Of a stretch of DNA of 8,576 bases, positions 1-5,980 are shown piece by piece. This DNA comes from a bacterium (GTDB lineage: Bacteria > CG03), in NCBI GenBank assembly GCA_013791675.1, contig VMTI01000229.1, positions 1 through 8,576 on the forward strand, given 5' to 3'. The translations under genes were made by a program, and so were the position numbers. The notes under the pieces are model-generated. The model was not told the DNA's origin, ran no database searches, and was given only the letters and a program-made list of their open reading frames with translations. Numbering within the stretch: the stretch's first letter is position 1; every line of letters starts with the position of its first letter.

Positions 1-57
1 CCGGCGGCTGACCATCCATGGCGACATATGCCTTTTGGAAAGGAGGCATATAGATGA
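1..57 (+). CDS. Probable transposase C-terminal tail (partial, 5' end outside window)
   Basis: Frame 1 is open from the first base to a TGA at 55-57 and reads PAADHPWRHMPFGKEAYR. A DHPWR motif followed by a short basic tail resembles, from memory, the C-terminus of DDE/integrase-core transposases of the IS481/IS21-like type. The direct repeats that follow also fit the end of such an element. Only 18 residues are visible, with no catalytic residues, so the call rests on the tail motif and the context. It could also be a decayed remnant. Confidence 0.45.
   Translation, partial: PAADHPWRHMPFGKEAYR
24..52. repeat. Inverted repeat (hairpin) at the end of the transposase frame
   Basis: ATATGCCT and AGGCATAT form a perfect 8-bp inverted repeat separated by 10 nt. 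The 3' side of the loop and the second arm contain AAAGGAGG (39-46), a strong Shine-Dalgarno-like sequence, so the hairpin could hide a ribosome binding site. No T-tract follows, so it is not a typical intrinsic terminator. Confidence 0.45.
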
Positions 58-79
58 TTTTATGAAAAAGCTCAAATTA

Positions 80-127
80 AAAACCGGAAGTTTTCATTTT
101 GCAGAAAACCGGAAGTTTTCACTTTGC
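80..127. repeat. Two 23-bp direct repeats, probable insertion-sequence terminal repeats
   Basis: Copies at 80-102 and 105-127 differ at a single base and begin AAAACCGGAAGTTTTCA. They are separated by 2 nt, giving a 25-bp period. Multiple short direct repeats near a terminus are characteristic of IS21-like and related elements, where they act as transposase binding sites. The probable transposase tail just upstream supports this reading. The outer boundary of the element is inferred to lie near 128-140. Confidence 0.5.
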
Positions 128-128
128 G

Positions 129-157
129 TTGACATATGCGCTCCTAATGAATATAGC
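129..157 (+). promoter_or_regulatory. Candidate outward sigma70-type promoter at the insertion-sequence edge
   Basis: A perfect TTGACA (129-134) is followed after 17 nt by TATAGC (152-157), a 4/6 match to TATAAT. The -35 lies at the inferred end of the insertion element and points toward the gene at 209, the arrangement seen in IS-derived hybrid promoters. A transcript starting near 164 would have a leader of about 45 nt without an obvious Shine-Dalgarno. Confidence 0.4.
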
Positions 158-173
158 TGACATCCGTCAAGGT

Positions 174-202
174 TTGCCCTGGGTGGAAAGCAATGATATA
201 AT
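174..202 (+). promoter_or_regulatory. Candidate promoter giving a leaderless mRNA for the 209 gene
   Basis: TTGCCC (174-179) and a perfect TATAAT (197-202) are 17 nt apart. The -10 box ends only 6 nt before the ATG at 209, so transcription would begin at or next to the start codon. No Shine-Dalgarno is visible upstream of this ATG, which agrees with leaderless initiation. The same 6-nt spacing recurs before the NfeD gene. Confidence 0.5.
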
Positions 203-208
203 CAAAAC

Positions 209-1186
209 ATGAAAAACATACAGGCCGCATTTTTTGCGTTTATAATTAGTGCGATAGGAATTTGTACGCCGGTATATTCTCAAGAGGGAACTGAAATAAA
301 AATCAACGAACAACAAGAACTTCAAGAGCGATTGAACGAACTTAAAAAGCAAGGTATTGAAATCCACTACCGCAAAGAAACAATAATAAAAGAAGGAGTC
401 AAAGACGAGAGGGGCTATCTGAAGCATCTGCTTTCTGAATTAGAGTCAGCATTAAAGAAAGGCAAAAATACAGCAAAGATAAACAGAGTGGAAGGCAATC
501 TCGTTGAGATAGACAAGGGAGCAATCCACAAAGTTATAGACCGGGATGTTTATGTTGTTCGTGACTCGTCGGGAAAATACAAAGGCAAAGTAGAAATAGG
601 AGCGATTGCGGATGCTGTATCTATTGGCGAAAGTTACGAAGTTGATAATTGTAACTTATTGGAATCGAATGATAACGCATTTTTTAAAGGAAATCGAAAA
701 CTAATGGAAATAGGTGTTTGGGGTGGCAGCTCGGCGTTTGATACTAATAGAAGATATCAGGGCTTGGGTTTAAATTTCCAATATAATTTGAGAGGCGGCA
801 ATAGTTGGGAATTTTTACTTGTTCAACTTAATTGTAACAGAAGTATGAGCGAGGATAGTATACAAAGAGATAGTTCAAGTCAAATAACCTGTCCTTTCGG
901 ATTTAAAAAATATTTTAATTACCCAGGAAAGGTTGCTCTGCATATAGGGATTGGCGGGAGTTTGTTTAAAGGAAATTACGAATATGCAAATGGTTTGTAT
1001 TATGTTTCTTCTGTCAGAAAAGGAATTATACCGTATATATCTACAGGGGTTAAGTTTTTTGCATCTTCATCGGCTAATATTGAATTGGGAATTAAGTATT
1101 TTCATGGTCCGGATGTTGACTTGAAAGGCAAGTATTTTTTAGAAAGGCCAGTATTAGCAAATTTACTAGTTGCAATGGCCTGGTGA
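209..1186 (+). CDS. Secreted/outer-membrane protein: coiled coil, small beta domain, C-terminal beta-barrel
   Basis: The 325-residue product begins with a signal peptide: a lysine at position 2, a hydrophobic stretch at about 6-20, and likely cleavage after VYS (residue 24). Residues about 33-85 are charged and helical (QQELQERLNELKKQ), suggesting a coiled coil. Residues about 88-140 alternate in the pattern RVEGNLVEIDKGAIHKVIDRD, like the small beta domain of FlgT-like and similar envelope proteins. Residues about 165-325 hold alternating strands rich in Gly and aromatics and end in Trp, as in OmpW/OprF-like eight-stranded barrels whose terminal aromatic residue is read by the Bam machinery. 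The gene is more AT-rich than the NfeD and lysS genes and lies beside an insertion-sequence end, so it may be acquired. I do not recognise a named family. Outer-membrane location is inferred from topology only. Confidence 0.75.
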   Translation: MKNIQAAFFAFIISAIGICTPVYSQEGTEIKINEQQELQERLNELKKQGIEIHYRKETIIKEGVKDERGYLKHLLSELESALKKGKNTAKINRVEGNLVEIDKGAIHKVIDRDVYVVRDSSGKYKGKVEIGAIADAVSIGESYEVDNCNLLESNDNAFFKGNRKLMEIGVWGGSSAFDTNRRYQGLGLNFQYNLRGGNSWEFLLVQLNCNRSMSEDSIQRDSSSQITCPFGFKKYFNYPGKVALHIGIGGSLFKGNYEYANGLYYVSSVRKGIIPYISTGVKFFASSSANIELGIKYFHGPDVDLKGKYFLERPVLANLLVAMAW

Positions 1187-1202
1187 AATTAAATAAAAAT
1201 TA

Positions 1203-1233
1203 GTGATATGAATTAATCACAATTGCCTTTTTT
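1203..1233 (+). terminator. Weak possible intrinsic terminator after the 209 gene
   Basis: GTGAT (1203-1207) and ATCAC (1216-1220) form a 5-bp stem with an 8-nt loop. Seven nucleotides later there is a run of six T (1228-1233). The stem is short and AT-rich and is not directly joined to the T-run, so this is only a weak candidate. Confidence 0.2.
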
Positions 1234-1238
1234 GCAAC

Positions 1239-1267
1239 TTTCAAGACCTGACCCCTTTTGCTACAAT
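1239..1267 (+). promoter_or_regulatory. Candidate promoter for the NfeD gene, leaderless geometry
   Basis: The -10 box TACAAT (1262-1267) ends 6 nt before the ATG at 1274. The -35 position at 17-nt spacing is TTTCAA (1239-1244), a poor match. No Shine-Dalgarno precedes the ATG. The TTTGCTACAAT context resembles an extended -10 that could compensate for the weak -35. Confidence 0.45.
1241..1255. repeat. Possible short mobile-element scar (TCAAGACCTGACCCC)
   Basis: This 15-mer, preceded by TTGCAACTT, recalls a sequence I have often seen beside REP-associated/Y1-type transposases and their scars in draft bacterial genomes. That recollection is not checked, and only one copy occurs in the window. 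It ends just before the -10 box of the NfeD gene. Confidence 0.25.
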
Positions 1268-1273
1268 ATCACT

Positions 1274-2560
1274 ATGAAAAAAATCATTTTATTTTGTGCG
1301 GGTTTTATGATGATGGCCTCGTCCGCTTCGGGCGCTGTGTGCCGTGTTCTGACGGTGGAGGGCGTGATAAACCCTGTTATAGCCGAATATATTCAGGACG
1401 GCCTTACGGGAAATGATTTTGATATCGCCGTGATCGCTTTGAACACCCCCGGCGGACTCATGGAGTCCATGCAGGACATTGTCAAAGAAATGATGAATTG
1501 TCCCAAACCCGTCGGCGTGTGGGTCGGCCCCTCCGGCGCGCGCTCGGCCTCGGCGGGAGTTTTTATAACCGTTGCCGCGGATTTTTCGGCCATGGCTCCG
1601 GCCACCAACATAGGCGCGGCTCATCCCGTGCAGCTTGCGCCCGGCGGCGAAGGAAAAACCAGCCCCGATATGACAAAGAAAATAGTGAATGACGCCGTCG
1701 CCTATATACAGGGCATAGCCAAAGAAAGGGGCAGGCCTCTTCAATGGGTGAAGGACGCCGTCGTGGAGAGCGTTTCAATAGACGCGGAGCTTGCGCGCGA
1801 AAAGGGAATCATTGATTTTATTGCGCCGGACATTACGACGCTGATGGATAAGATTAACGGCAAAGAAATAAAAAAAGGCGGGAAAACTCTGAAGATTGAC
1901 ACATCAGCCGTTATAATAAAATACAAAAATCTTTCAGCCGCCAAAAATTTTCTTCACATGATAGCCAATCCCAATATTGCTTTTATTCTGATGATGATAG
2001 GGGTGTGGGGTCTGATACACGAGGCATCCTCGCCCGGAATAGGTTTCGGCGCCGCTATCGGTTCAATATCTCTGCTGCTCGCTTTTTTCGCGATGAGGGT
2101 AATGCCCATAAATATGGTCGGGCTTCTTTTTATCATTCTCGGCTTTGTGCTTTTTTTTCTTGAAATTTTCACGCCCGCTTTCGGCGTGCTGACAGCGGGG
2201 GGGCTCGCGTCTTTTATATTCGGAGGTATGATGCTGATTGATAAAACCAAAATGAACATCGGAGTTTCGCTTTCAACGATTCTTCCGACAGCCGTTTTCC
2301 TTTTTCTTTTTATGACTTTTATTGTGCGGTCGATTATAAAGAGCCAGAAAAGCAAAGCATCCACGGGCGAAGAGGGAATGCTCGGCGCGCGGGGCGCGGC
2401 CCTTGAGGACATGGACGGCAGCGGAACGGTTTTTGTGCACGGCGAGATATGGACCGCGCGTTGTGACGAAAAAATAAAAAAAGGCGAAGCCGTGGTCGTT
2501 AAGGCTATGGATGGCATCGTACTGACGGTGGTTAAAAACAAAGAGAGGCAAGGCCTTTAG
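1274..2560 (+). CDS. nfeD: NfeD-family membrane-bound serine protease (ClpP class), full length
   Basis: This 428-residue protein has the long-form NfeD layout. It starts with a signal peptide (MKKIILFCAGFMMMASSASGA). Residues about 24-200 form a ClpP-like Ser-Lys protease domain with LNTPGG at 57-61, GPSGARSASAGVFI around the predicted nucleophile Ser93, and Lys136 in TKKIVND as the predicted general base, by analogy with the archaeal 1510-N protease. Four or more membrane helices occupy about 232-355. A C-terminal OB-fold NfeD domain lies at about 367-422 (MLGARGAAL..GEIWTAR). Family members cleave hydrophobic segments of stomatin-like proteins and are implicated in membrane quality control. 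The ATG at 1274 is preferred over an in-frame TTG at 1223 because it places the signal peptide at the N-terminus and sits 6 nt after a -10 box. The usual stomatin/SPFH partner is not adjacent; the next gene is a Fic remnant. Confidence 0.93.
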   Translation: MKKIILFCAGFMMMASSASGAVCRVLTVEGVINPVIAEYIQDGLTGNDFDIAVIALNTPGGLMESMQDIVKEMMNCPKPVGVWVGPSGARSASAGVFITVAADFSAMAPATNIGAAHPVQLAPGGEGKTSPDMTKKIVNDAVAYIQGIAKERGRPLQWVKDAVVESVSIDAELAREKGIIDFIAPDITTLMDKINGKEIKKGGKTLKIDTSAVIIKYKNLSAAKNFLHMIANPNIAFILMMIGVWGLIHEASSPGIGFGAAIGSISLLLAFFAMRVMPINMVGLLFIILGFVLFFLEIFTPAFGVLTAGGLASFIFGGMMLIDKTKMNIGVSLSTILPTAVFLFLFMTFIVRSIIKSQKSKASTGEEGMLGARGAALEDMDGSGTVFVHGEIWTARCDEKIKKGEAVVVKAMDGIVLTVVKNKERQGL

Positions 2561-2620
2561 CTTGGTGAACACGGGGTATCTTTAACCTGAATTATTCGTA
2601 ATGAGAACATTTTTAATAAA

Positions 2621-2626
2621 AAGGGA
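2621..2626 (+). promoter_or_regulatory. Ribosome binding site of the truncated Fic gene
   Basis: AAGGGA lies 6 nt before the ATG at 2633. Unlike the genes at 209 and 1274, this one has a normal Shine-Dalgarno-led start. I could not identify a convincing promoter in the 72-nt gap after the NfeD gene. Confidence 0.55.
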
Positions 2627-2632
2627 TTTGAT

Positions 2633-3271
2633 ATGAAGTCATTGGACATTGATTTTTTAAATTGTCAGACAATCCCCGTTGAAATGGGAGGATTGCTCCA
2701 AAAGCTCGGTGAGTATAAGGGCAGGCAGGATTTGTTCCGGCGTCAGACGCCTCAAATTTTAGATACTCTTAAACAAACGGCTATTATTGAAAGCACGGAG
2801 GCTTCAAACAGGATAGAAGGCGTGACCGTTCCTTCAAAACGTTTTAAGGAGCTTATGGCGCATCCGTCAAATCCGAAAAACCGCTCGGAAGCGGAAATCC
2901 TTGGTTATCGGCAGGCTCTGTCAAAGATTCACGCGAAACCTGAATCATTTTCTATTGATGAAAAAACTATTTTAGGTTTGCACAGTCAAATTTATTCACG
3001 CACGGACATCCCGTCCGGCCAGTGGAAAAAACGGGATAATACCATTGAGGAGCGTCTTTCTGATGGCCGCTGGATTACAAGATTTGTGCCGGTTTCGGCC
3101 CGTGAGACGCCAGGTTATATGAAAGAGTTTTGTATACGTTTTAACCGCCTCCGCAAGGAAGGCCTCATCGCCTCAACCGGTACCGGCCGCGGGGCGCTCT
3201 GGGAGAAACGTGGTAACGCACACAATAAACGTGGTAATAAACGTGGTAATAAAGGTGTTAGGAAAATTTGA
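2633..3271 (+). pseudogene. Fic-family protein with the catalytic core deleted in frame
   Basis: Residues 1-172 of 212 match the N-terminal part of Fic AMP-transferases. They include the Fic_N region (LGEYKGRQDLFRRQTPQILD), the inhibitory motif SNRIEG (residues 58-63, consensus [S/T]xxxE[G/N]) and the flap-side segment GQWKKRDN..GRWITRFVPVSARETPGYM. Family members then continue for roughly 150 residues containing HPFx[D/E]GN[G/K]R, the AMPylation active site. Here the sequence passes directly to LRKEGLIASTGTGRGALWEK, which matches the C-terminal winged-helix end of the same family. No HPF motif occurs anywhere. The reading frame is intact, so a short product could be made, but it cannot catalyse AMP transfer by the known mechanism. 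The tail carries KRGN repeats. It is either a decaying pseudogene or a retained regulatory fragment. Confidence 0.8.
3206..3262 (+). repeat. 12-nt tandem repeat (AAACGTGGTAAT) in the Fic tail
   Basis: Units lie at 3206-3217 (last base C), 3227-3238, 3239-3250 and a degenerate 3251-3262. The first and second are separated by a 9-nt insert (GCACACAAT). Each full unit encodes K-R-G-N in frame. Copy-number changes would lengthen or shorten the C-terminus by four residues without a frameshift. A similar 12-nt unit ends the gene at 7334. Confidence 0.75.
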
Positions 3272-3292
3272 ATACCCGAGTAAGGCGTAATT

Positions 3293-3321
3293 TTGATTTT
3301 AAGACGGGGAAGTTGTACAAT
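3293..3321 (+). promoter_or_regulatory. Candidate promoter of the lysS operon
   Basis: TTGATT (3293-3298) and TACAAT (3316-3321) are separated by exactly 17 nt. Transcription would start near 3328, leaving the Shine-Dalgarno AAGGAG at 3340-3345 intact in a leader of about 25 nt. A nearby TATAAT (3334-3339) looks better in isolation but would start transcription at or after the Shine-Dalgarno. Confidence 0.5.
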
Positions 3322-3339
3322 AAAAGAATTTGGTATAAT

Positions 3340-3345
3340 AAGGAG
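3340..3345 (+). promoter_or_regulatory. Ribosome binding site that fixes the GTG start of lysS
   Basis: AAGGAG lies 8 nt before GTG 3354. It supports GTG as the start, and the resulting N-terminus (MAEQDIINARKEHLKWLK) matches the usual beginning of LysRS proteins. Confidence 0.7.
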
Positions 3346-3353
3346 AATAGAAA

Positions 3354-4775
3354 GTGGCAGAACAGGACATAATAAACGCGAGAAAAGAGCATTTGAAGTG
3401 GCTGAAAGAAAATTCCATAGAGCTGTATCCCGTCAAGAGCGGCAAATCGGAGAATATCGCGGAAATAAAAGAGAAGTTTGAAAAATCCGGTGAATCTTTT
3501 GACGCGTCGGTTTCGGGGCGCGTCACAGCGGTGCGCCTTATGGGCAAAGCCGCGTTCGCGGAAATCTTTTCCGGCGGAAACAAAATACAGATATACATAA
3601 AAAGGGACGATGTGCCCGACGATTTTAATATTTTCAAGAAAACGGATATAGGCGATTTCGCCAATGTCAGCGGTTTTGTGTTTAAGACAAAAATGGGTGA
3701 GACGACCATACACGTTAAAAAATTCACTTTTCTCTGCAAGTCCGCCAGGCCGCTCCCCGAAAAATGGCACGGCCTCAAAGACGAAGAACAGATACTCCGT
3801 AAGCGTTATCTTGACATACTCACAAACGAACATTCCAGAAACAATTTTGTATCGCGCAGCCGCATTATTTCGGGTATAAGGAAATTCCTTGACGGCAGGG
3901 GATATATGGAGGTGGAAACGCCCATACTCCACGGAATTGCCGGAGGCGCCGATGCCGAGCCGTTCAAAACTCATCACAACGCGCTTGACCTGGAACTTAA
4001 TCTCAGAATAGCTCCCGAACTTTTTCTAAAAAGGCTTCTCGTCGCGGGCATTGACAGGGTGTATGAGCTGGGGCGCAATTTCAGGAACGAGGGCATTTCC
4101 ACGAGGCACAATCCTGAATTCACCATGCTTGAAATTTACGAGGCGTATTCGGACTGCCAGGGTATGATGGCGCTCTGCGAGGAGTTGATAAAAGACGCCG
4201 CTTCGCGCGCTTTACCCGGTGAAGAGCCCGCCATTAACATAGAAAAACCCTTTTTGAGAATACCCGTATTTGAGGCGCTGAAAGAAAAAACGGGAATCAA
4301 CTTTGAGGGAAATCTTGAGAGGGGATTTCTTGCCGAAACCGCTGTGAAGCTGCGCATTGAATTTGAAAAAGACGCGTCGGCGGCGAAGATATTTGAGAAT
4401 ATTTCGGAAGGCATTCTCCTTGACGGCGTTATGGAGCCGGTTTTTCTGCATGATTTTCCGGAGGAGTTTTCGCCCCTGGCAAAACCCAAGCCCGCGACGA
4501 GCACAGCCGACAGGTTTGAGCTTTATATGAACGGCATGGAAATAGCCAACGCTTATTCGGAGCTGAATGATCCCGTCAAGCAGAGAGAGCATTTCATGCT
4601 GCAGGTTGAGCATTCCCCGCACAAGGATATAGACGAGGATTTTCTTGAGGCGCTTGAATACGGAATGCCTCCCGCGGGGGGGCTCGGGATAGGAATAGAC
4701 CGGCTTGTGATGATACTGATAAAAAGCACGTCCATTAAAGACGTCATCATATTTCCGCAGCTTAAAAAGAAGTGA
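3354..4775 (+). CDS. lysS: Lysyl-tRNA synthetase, class II
   Basis: The 473-residue protein charges tRNA-Lys with lysine using ATP in the cytoplasm. An N-terminal OB-fold anticodon-binding domain spans about 52-125 (GRVTAVRLMGKAAFAEIFSG). The class II catalytic domain follows: motif 1 around GYMEVETPIL (183-192), the LysRS-typical GGADAEPFKTHHNALDLELNLRIAPELFLKRL (197-228), motif 2 starting FRNEG (243-247) with RHNPEFTMLE, and motif 3 GGLGIGIDRL (442-451). All three motifs are intact and the length is close to the family norm (about 490-510). It starts at GTG behind a good Shine-Dalgarno. Its TGA overlaps the next gene's GTG (GTGA), so it heads a coupled operon with the Lol transporter genes. 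An ordinary housekeeping gene. Confidence 0.97.
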   Translation: MAEQDIINARKEHLKWLKENSIELYPVKSGKSENIAEIKEKFEKSGESFDASVSGRVTAVRLMGKAAFAEIFSGGNKIQIYIKRDDVPDDFNIFKKTDIGDFANVSGFVFKTKMGETTIHVKKFTFLCKSARPLPEKWHGLKDEEQILRKRYLDILTNEHSRNNFVSRSRIISGIRKFLDGRGYMEVETPILHGIAGGADAEPFKTHHNALDLELNLRIAPELFLKRLLVAGIDRVYELGRNFRNEGISTRHNPEFTMLEIYEAYSDCQGMMALCEELIKDAASRALPGEEPAINIEKPFLRIPVFEALKEKTGINFEGNLERGFLAETAVKLRIEFEKDASAAKIFENISEGILLDGVMEPVFLHDFPEEFSPLAKPKPATSTADRFELYMNGMEIANAYSELNDPVKQREHFMLQVEHSPHKDIDEDFLEALEYGMPPAGGLGIGIDRLVMILIKSTSIKDVIIFPQLKKK

Positions 4776-5980
4776 CACTACAATTTGAAATAGCGCTCCG
4801 TTATCTTTTTTCCAGGCGTAAAGAAGTGTTTCTGCTTCTTTCATCAATCATATCGGTGACGGGAATCGCCATAGGCGCCGCGGCTCTTCTGATAACTCTT
4901 TCCGTCATGAACGGCTTTCACACGGATTTAAAAAACAAGTTTTTATCCACATCCAGCGCTGTGACCATTCTTTTTCCGCAAATGTTTTCCGGCGTGGAAA
5001 GGGAAGCTGTTTCCGCTCAACTTATGACAATCAAAGGCGTGACGGCCGTCGCGCCGTATCTGCTGAACCAGGCGGTGTTTACAAAAAGAAGCCGCTCTCA
5101 GGGCGTGGCGGTAAAAGGCGTGGACACGAAACTTCAGAAAAATGTGTCCACCCTTGAAAAGCAGATAACAAAAGGAAATTACTCTCTGAAAAAAGACGAT
5201 ATATTTATCGGCTCGGAGCTGGCTTCAAGCTACGGCCTTGATACCGGAGACAGCGTTTTTCTCACCGTTCCGCCGCGTGACGTGTCGTCTTTTTCCGGCG
5301 GCCGCGTGAAGGAGCTTAAGATTTCCGGCGTGTTTACATCAGGCATGTGGGAATACGATATGAATCTTGTGTACATAGATATTGACGTGATGCGTGACCT
5401 TTACGGTATGCCGGATGAGGCGACAGGAATGGAAATAGCCGTGGAAAATTCAGACCGTGCGGGCGAGACGGCCTCAAGAATACGTGAGGCTCTGCCCGTC
5501 AGGCTATGGGTGCGGACGTGGAAGGAAACCAACCGCACGCTTTTCGCGGCGCTTGAGCTTGAGAAAAAAACTATGTTCATAATACTGAGCCTCATCGTGA
5601 TGGTGGCGATTTTCAACATAATATCCAGCCTGCTGCTTCAGACGATAGAGAAGGTGCGGGACATAGGCGTGCTCAAAGCTCTCGGAGCTGACAGCTGTTT
5701 TATTGTGAAAATTTTTGTGTATCAGGGAATTTTAAGCGGCGCCGCGGGGCTGGCTCTCGGCAACTTGATCGCCGTGACGGCTTGTCTATTGCTCAAAAAA
5801 TATGAGTTCATCCAGATTCCCGCCTCCGTCTATTACATGAACAAACTCCCTGTGATAATGACTTTTTCGGATTTTGCTTTGGTAAACTCCATCAGTATAG
5901 TTTTGATTTTTCTGGCTTCATATATTCCGTCACGGCTTGCGGGCAGGCTTTCTCCGGCGGTGATACTGCGTTATGAGTGA
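4772..5980 (+). CDS. LolC/LolE-family lipoprotein-releasing ABC transporter permease
   Basis: The 402-residue inner-membrane protein has the LolC/E (FtsX-like) topology. A first helix lies at about 20-46 after the FEIALRYLFSRRKEVF motif. A large periplasmic domain spans about 47-265 (SVMNGFHTDLKNKF... GVAVKGVD... SGMWEYDMNLVYID). Three C-terminal helices lie at about 268-290, 315-340 and 368-390, and the protein ends AVILRYE, typical of the family. With LolD it releases mature lipoproteins from the inner membrane to the carrier LolA. It starts at GTG 4772, overlapping the lysS stop by 4 nt, with only a weak purine-rich stretch upstream, so coupling is likely. Only one permease is visible, so it may act as a homodimer (LolF-like), or a partner may be encoded elsewhere. 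I therefore do not choose between lolC and lolE. Confidence 0.92.
   Translation: MTLQFEIALRYLFSRRKEVFLLLSSIISVTGIAIGAAALLITLSVMNGFHTDLKNKFLSTSSAVTILFPQMFSGVEREAVSAQLMTIKGVTAVAPYLLNQAVFTKRSRSQGVAVKGVDTKLQKNVSTLEKQITKGNYSLKKDDIFIGSELASSYGLDTGDSVFLTVPPRDVSSFSGGRVKELKISGVFTSGMWEYDMNLVYIDIDVMRDLYGMPDEATGMEIAVENSDRAGETASRIREALPVRLWVRTWKETNRTLFAALELEKKTMFIILSLIVMVAIFNIISSLLLQTIEKVRDIGVLKALGADSCFIVKIFVYQGILSGAAGLALGNLIAVTACLLLKKYEFIQIPASVYYMNKLPVIMTFSDFALVNSISIVLIFLASYIPSRLAGRLSPAVILRYE

Larger units (their letters stand above)
62..160 (+). other. Possible 32-aa ORF across the element end, behind a strong Shine-Dalgarno
   Basis: AAAGGAGG at 39-46 lies 7 nt before an ATG at 54 that encodes only M-I-L before TGA (63-65). 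That stop overlaps a second ATG at 62, which opens a 32-codon frame ending at TGA 158-160. The layout would allow translational coupling. The frame is made mostly of the two direct repeats (KTGSFHF..ENRKFSL), so it more likely reflects terminal DNA repeats than a selected protein. Coding status is doubtful. Confidence 0.2.

Noticed and set aside
1223..1273. N-terminal extension of NfeD from TTG 1223
   Set aside because: It would place 17 residues ahead of a clean signal peptide; ATG 1274 fits both the signal peptide and the -10 spacing.
1954..2541. Minus-strand ORF of 195 codons
   Set aside because: Antisense to the membrane and OB-fold part of NfeD; composition is a shadow of the sense codons.
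3313..3339. TTGTAC-15-TATAAT as the lysS promoter
   Set aside because: The spacer is only 15 nt, and transcription would start at or after the Shine-Dalgarno needed for the GTG start.
3258..3977. Minus-strand ORF of 239 codons
   Set aside because: It lies opposite the start of lysS and shows only aromatic-rich shadow sequence.
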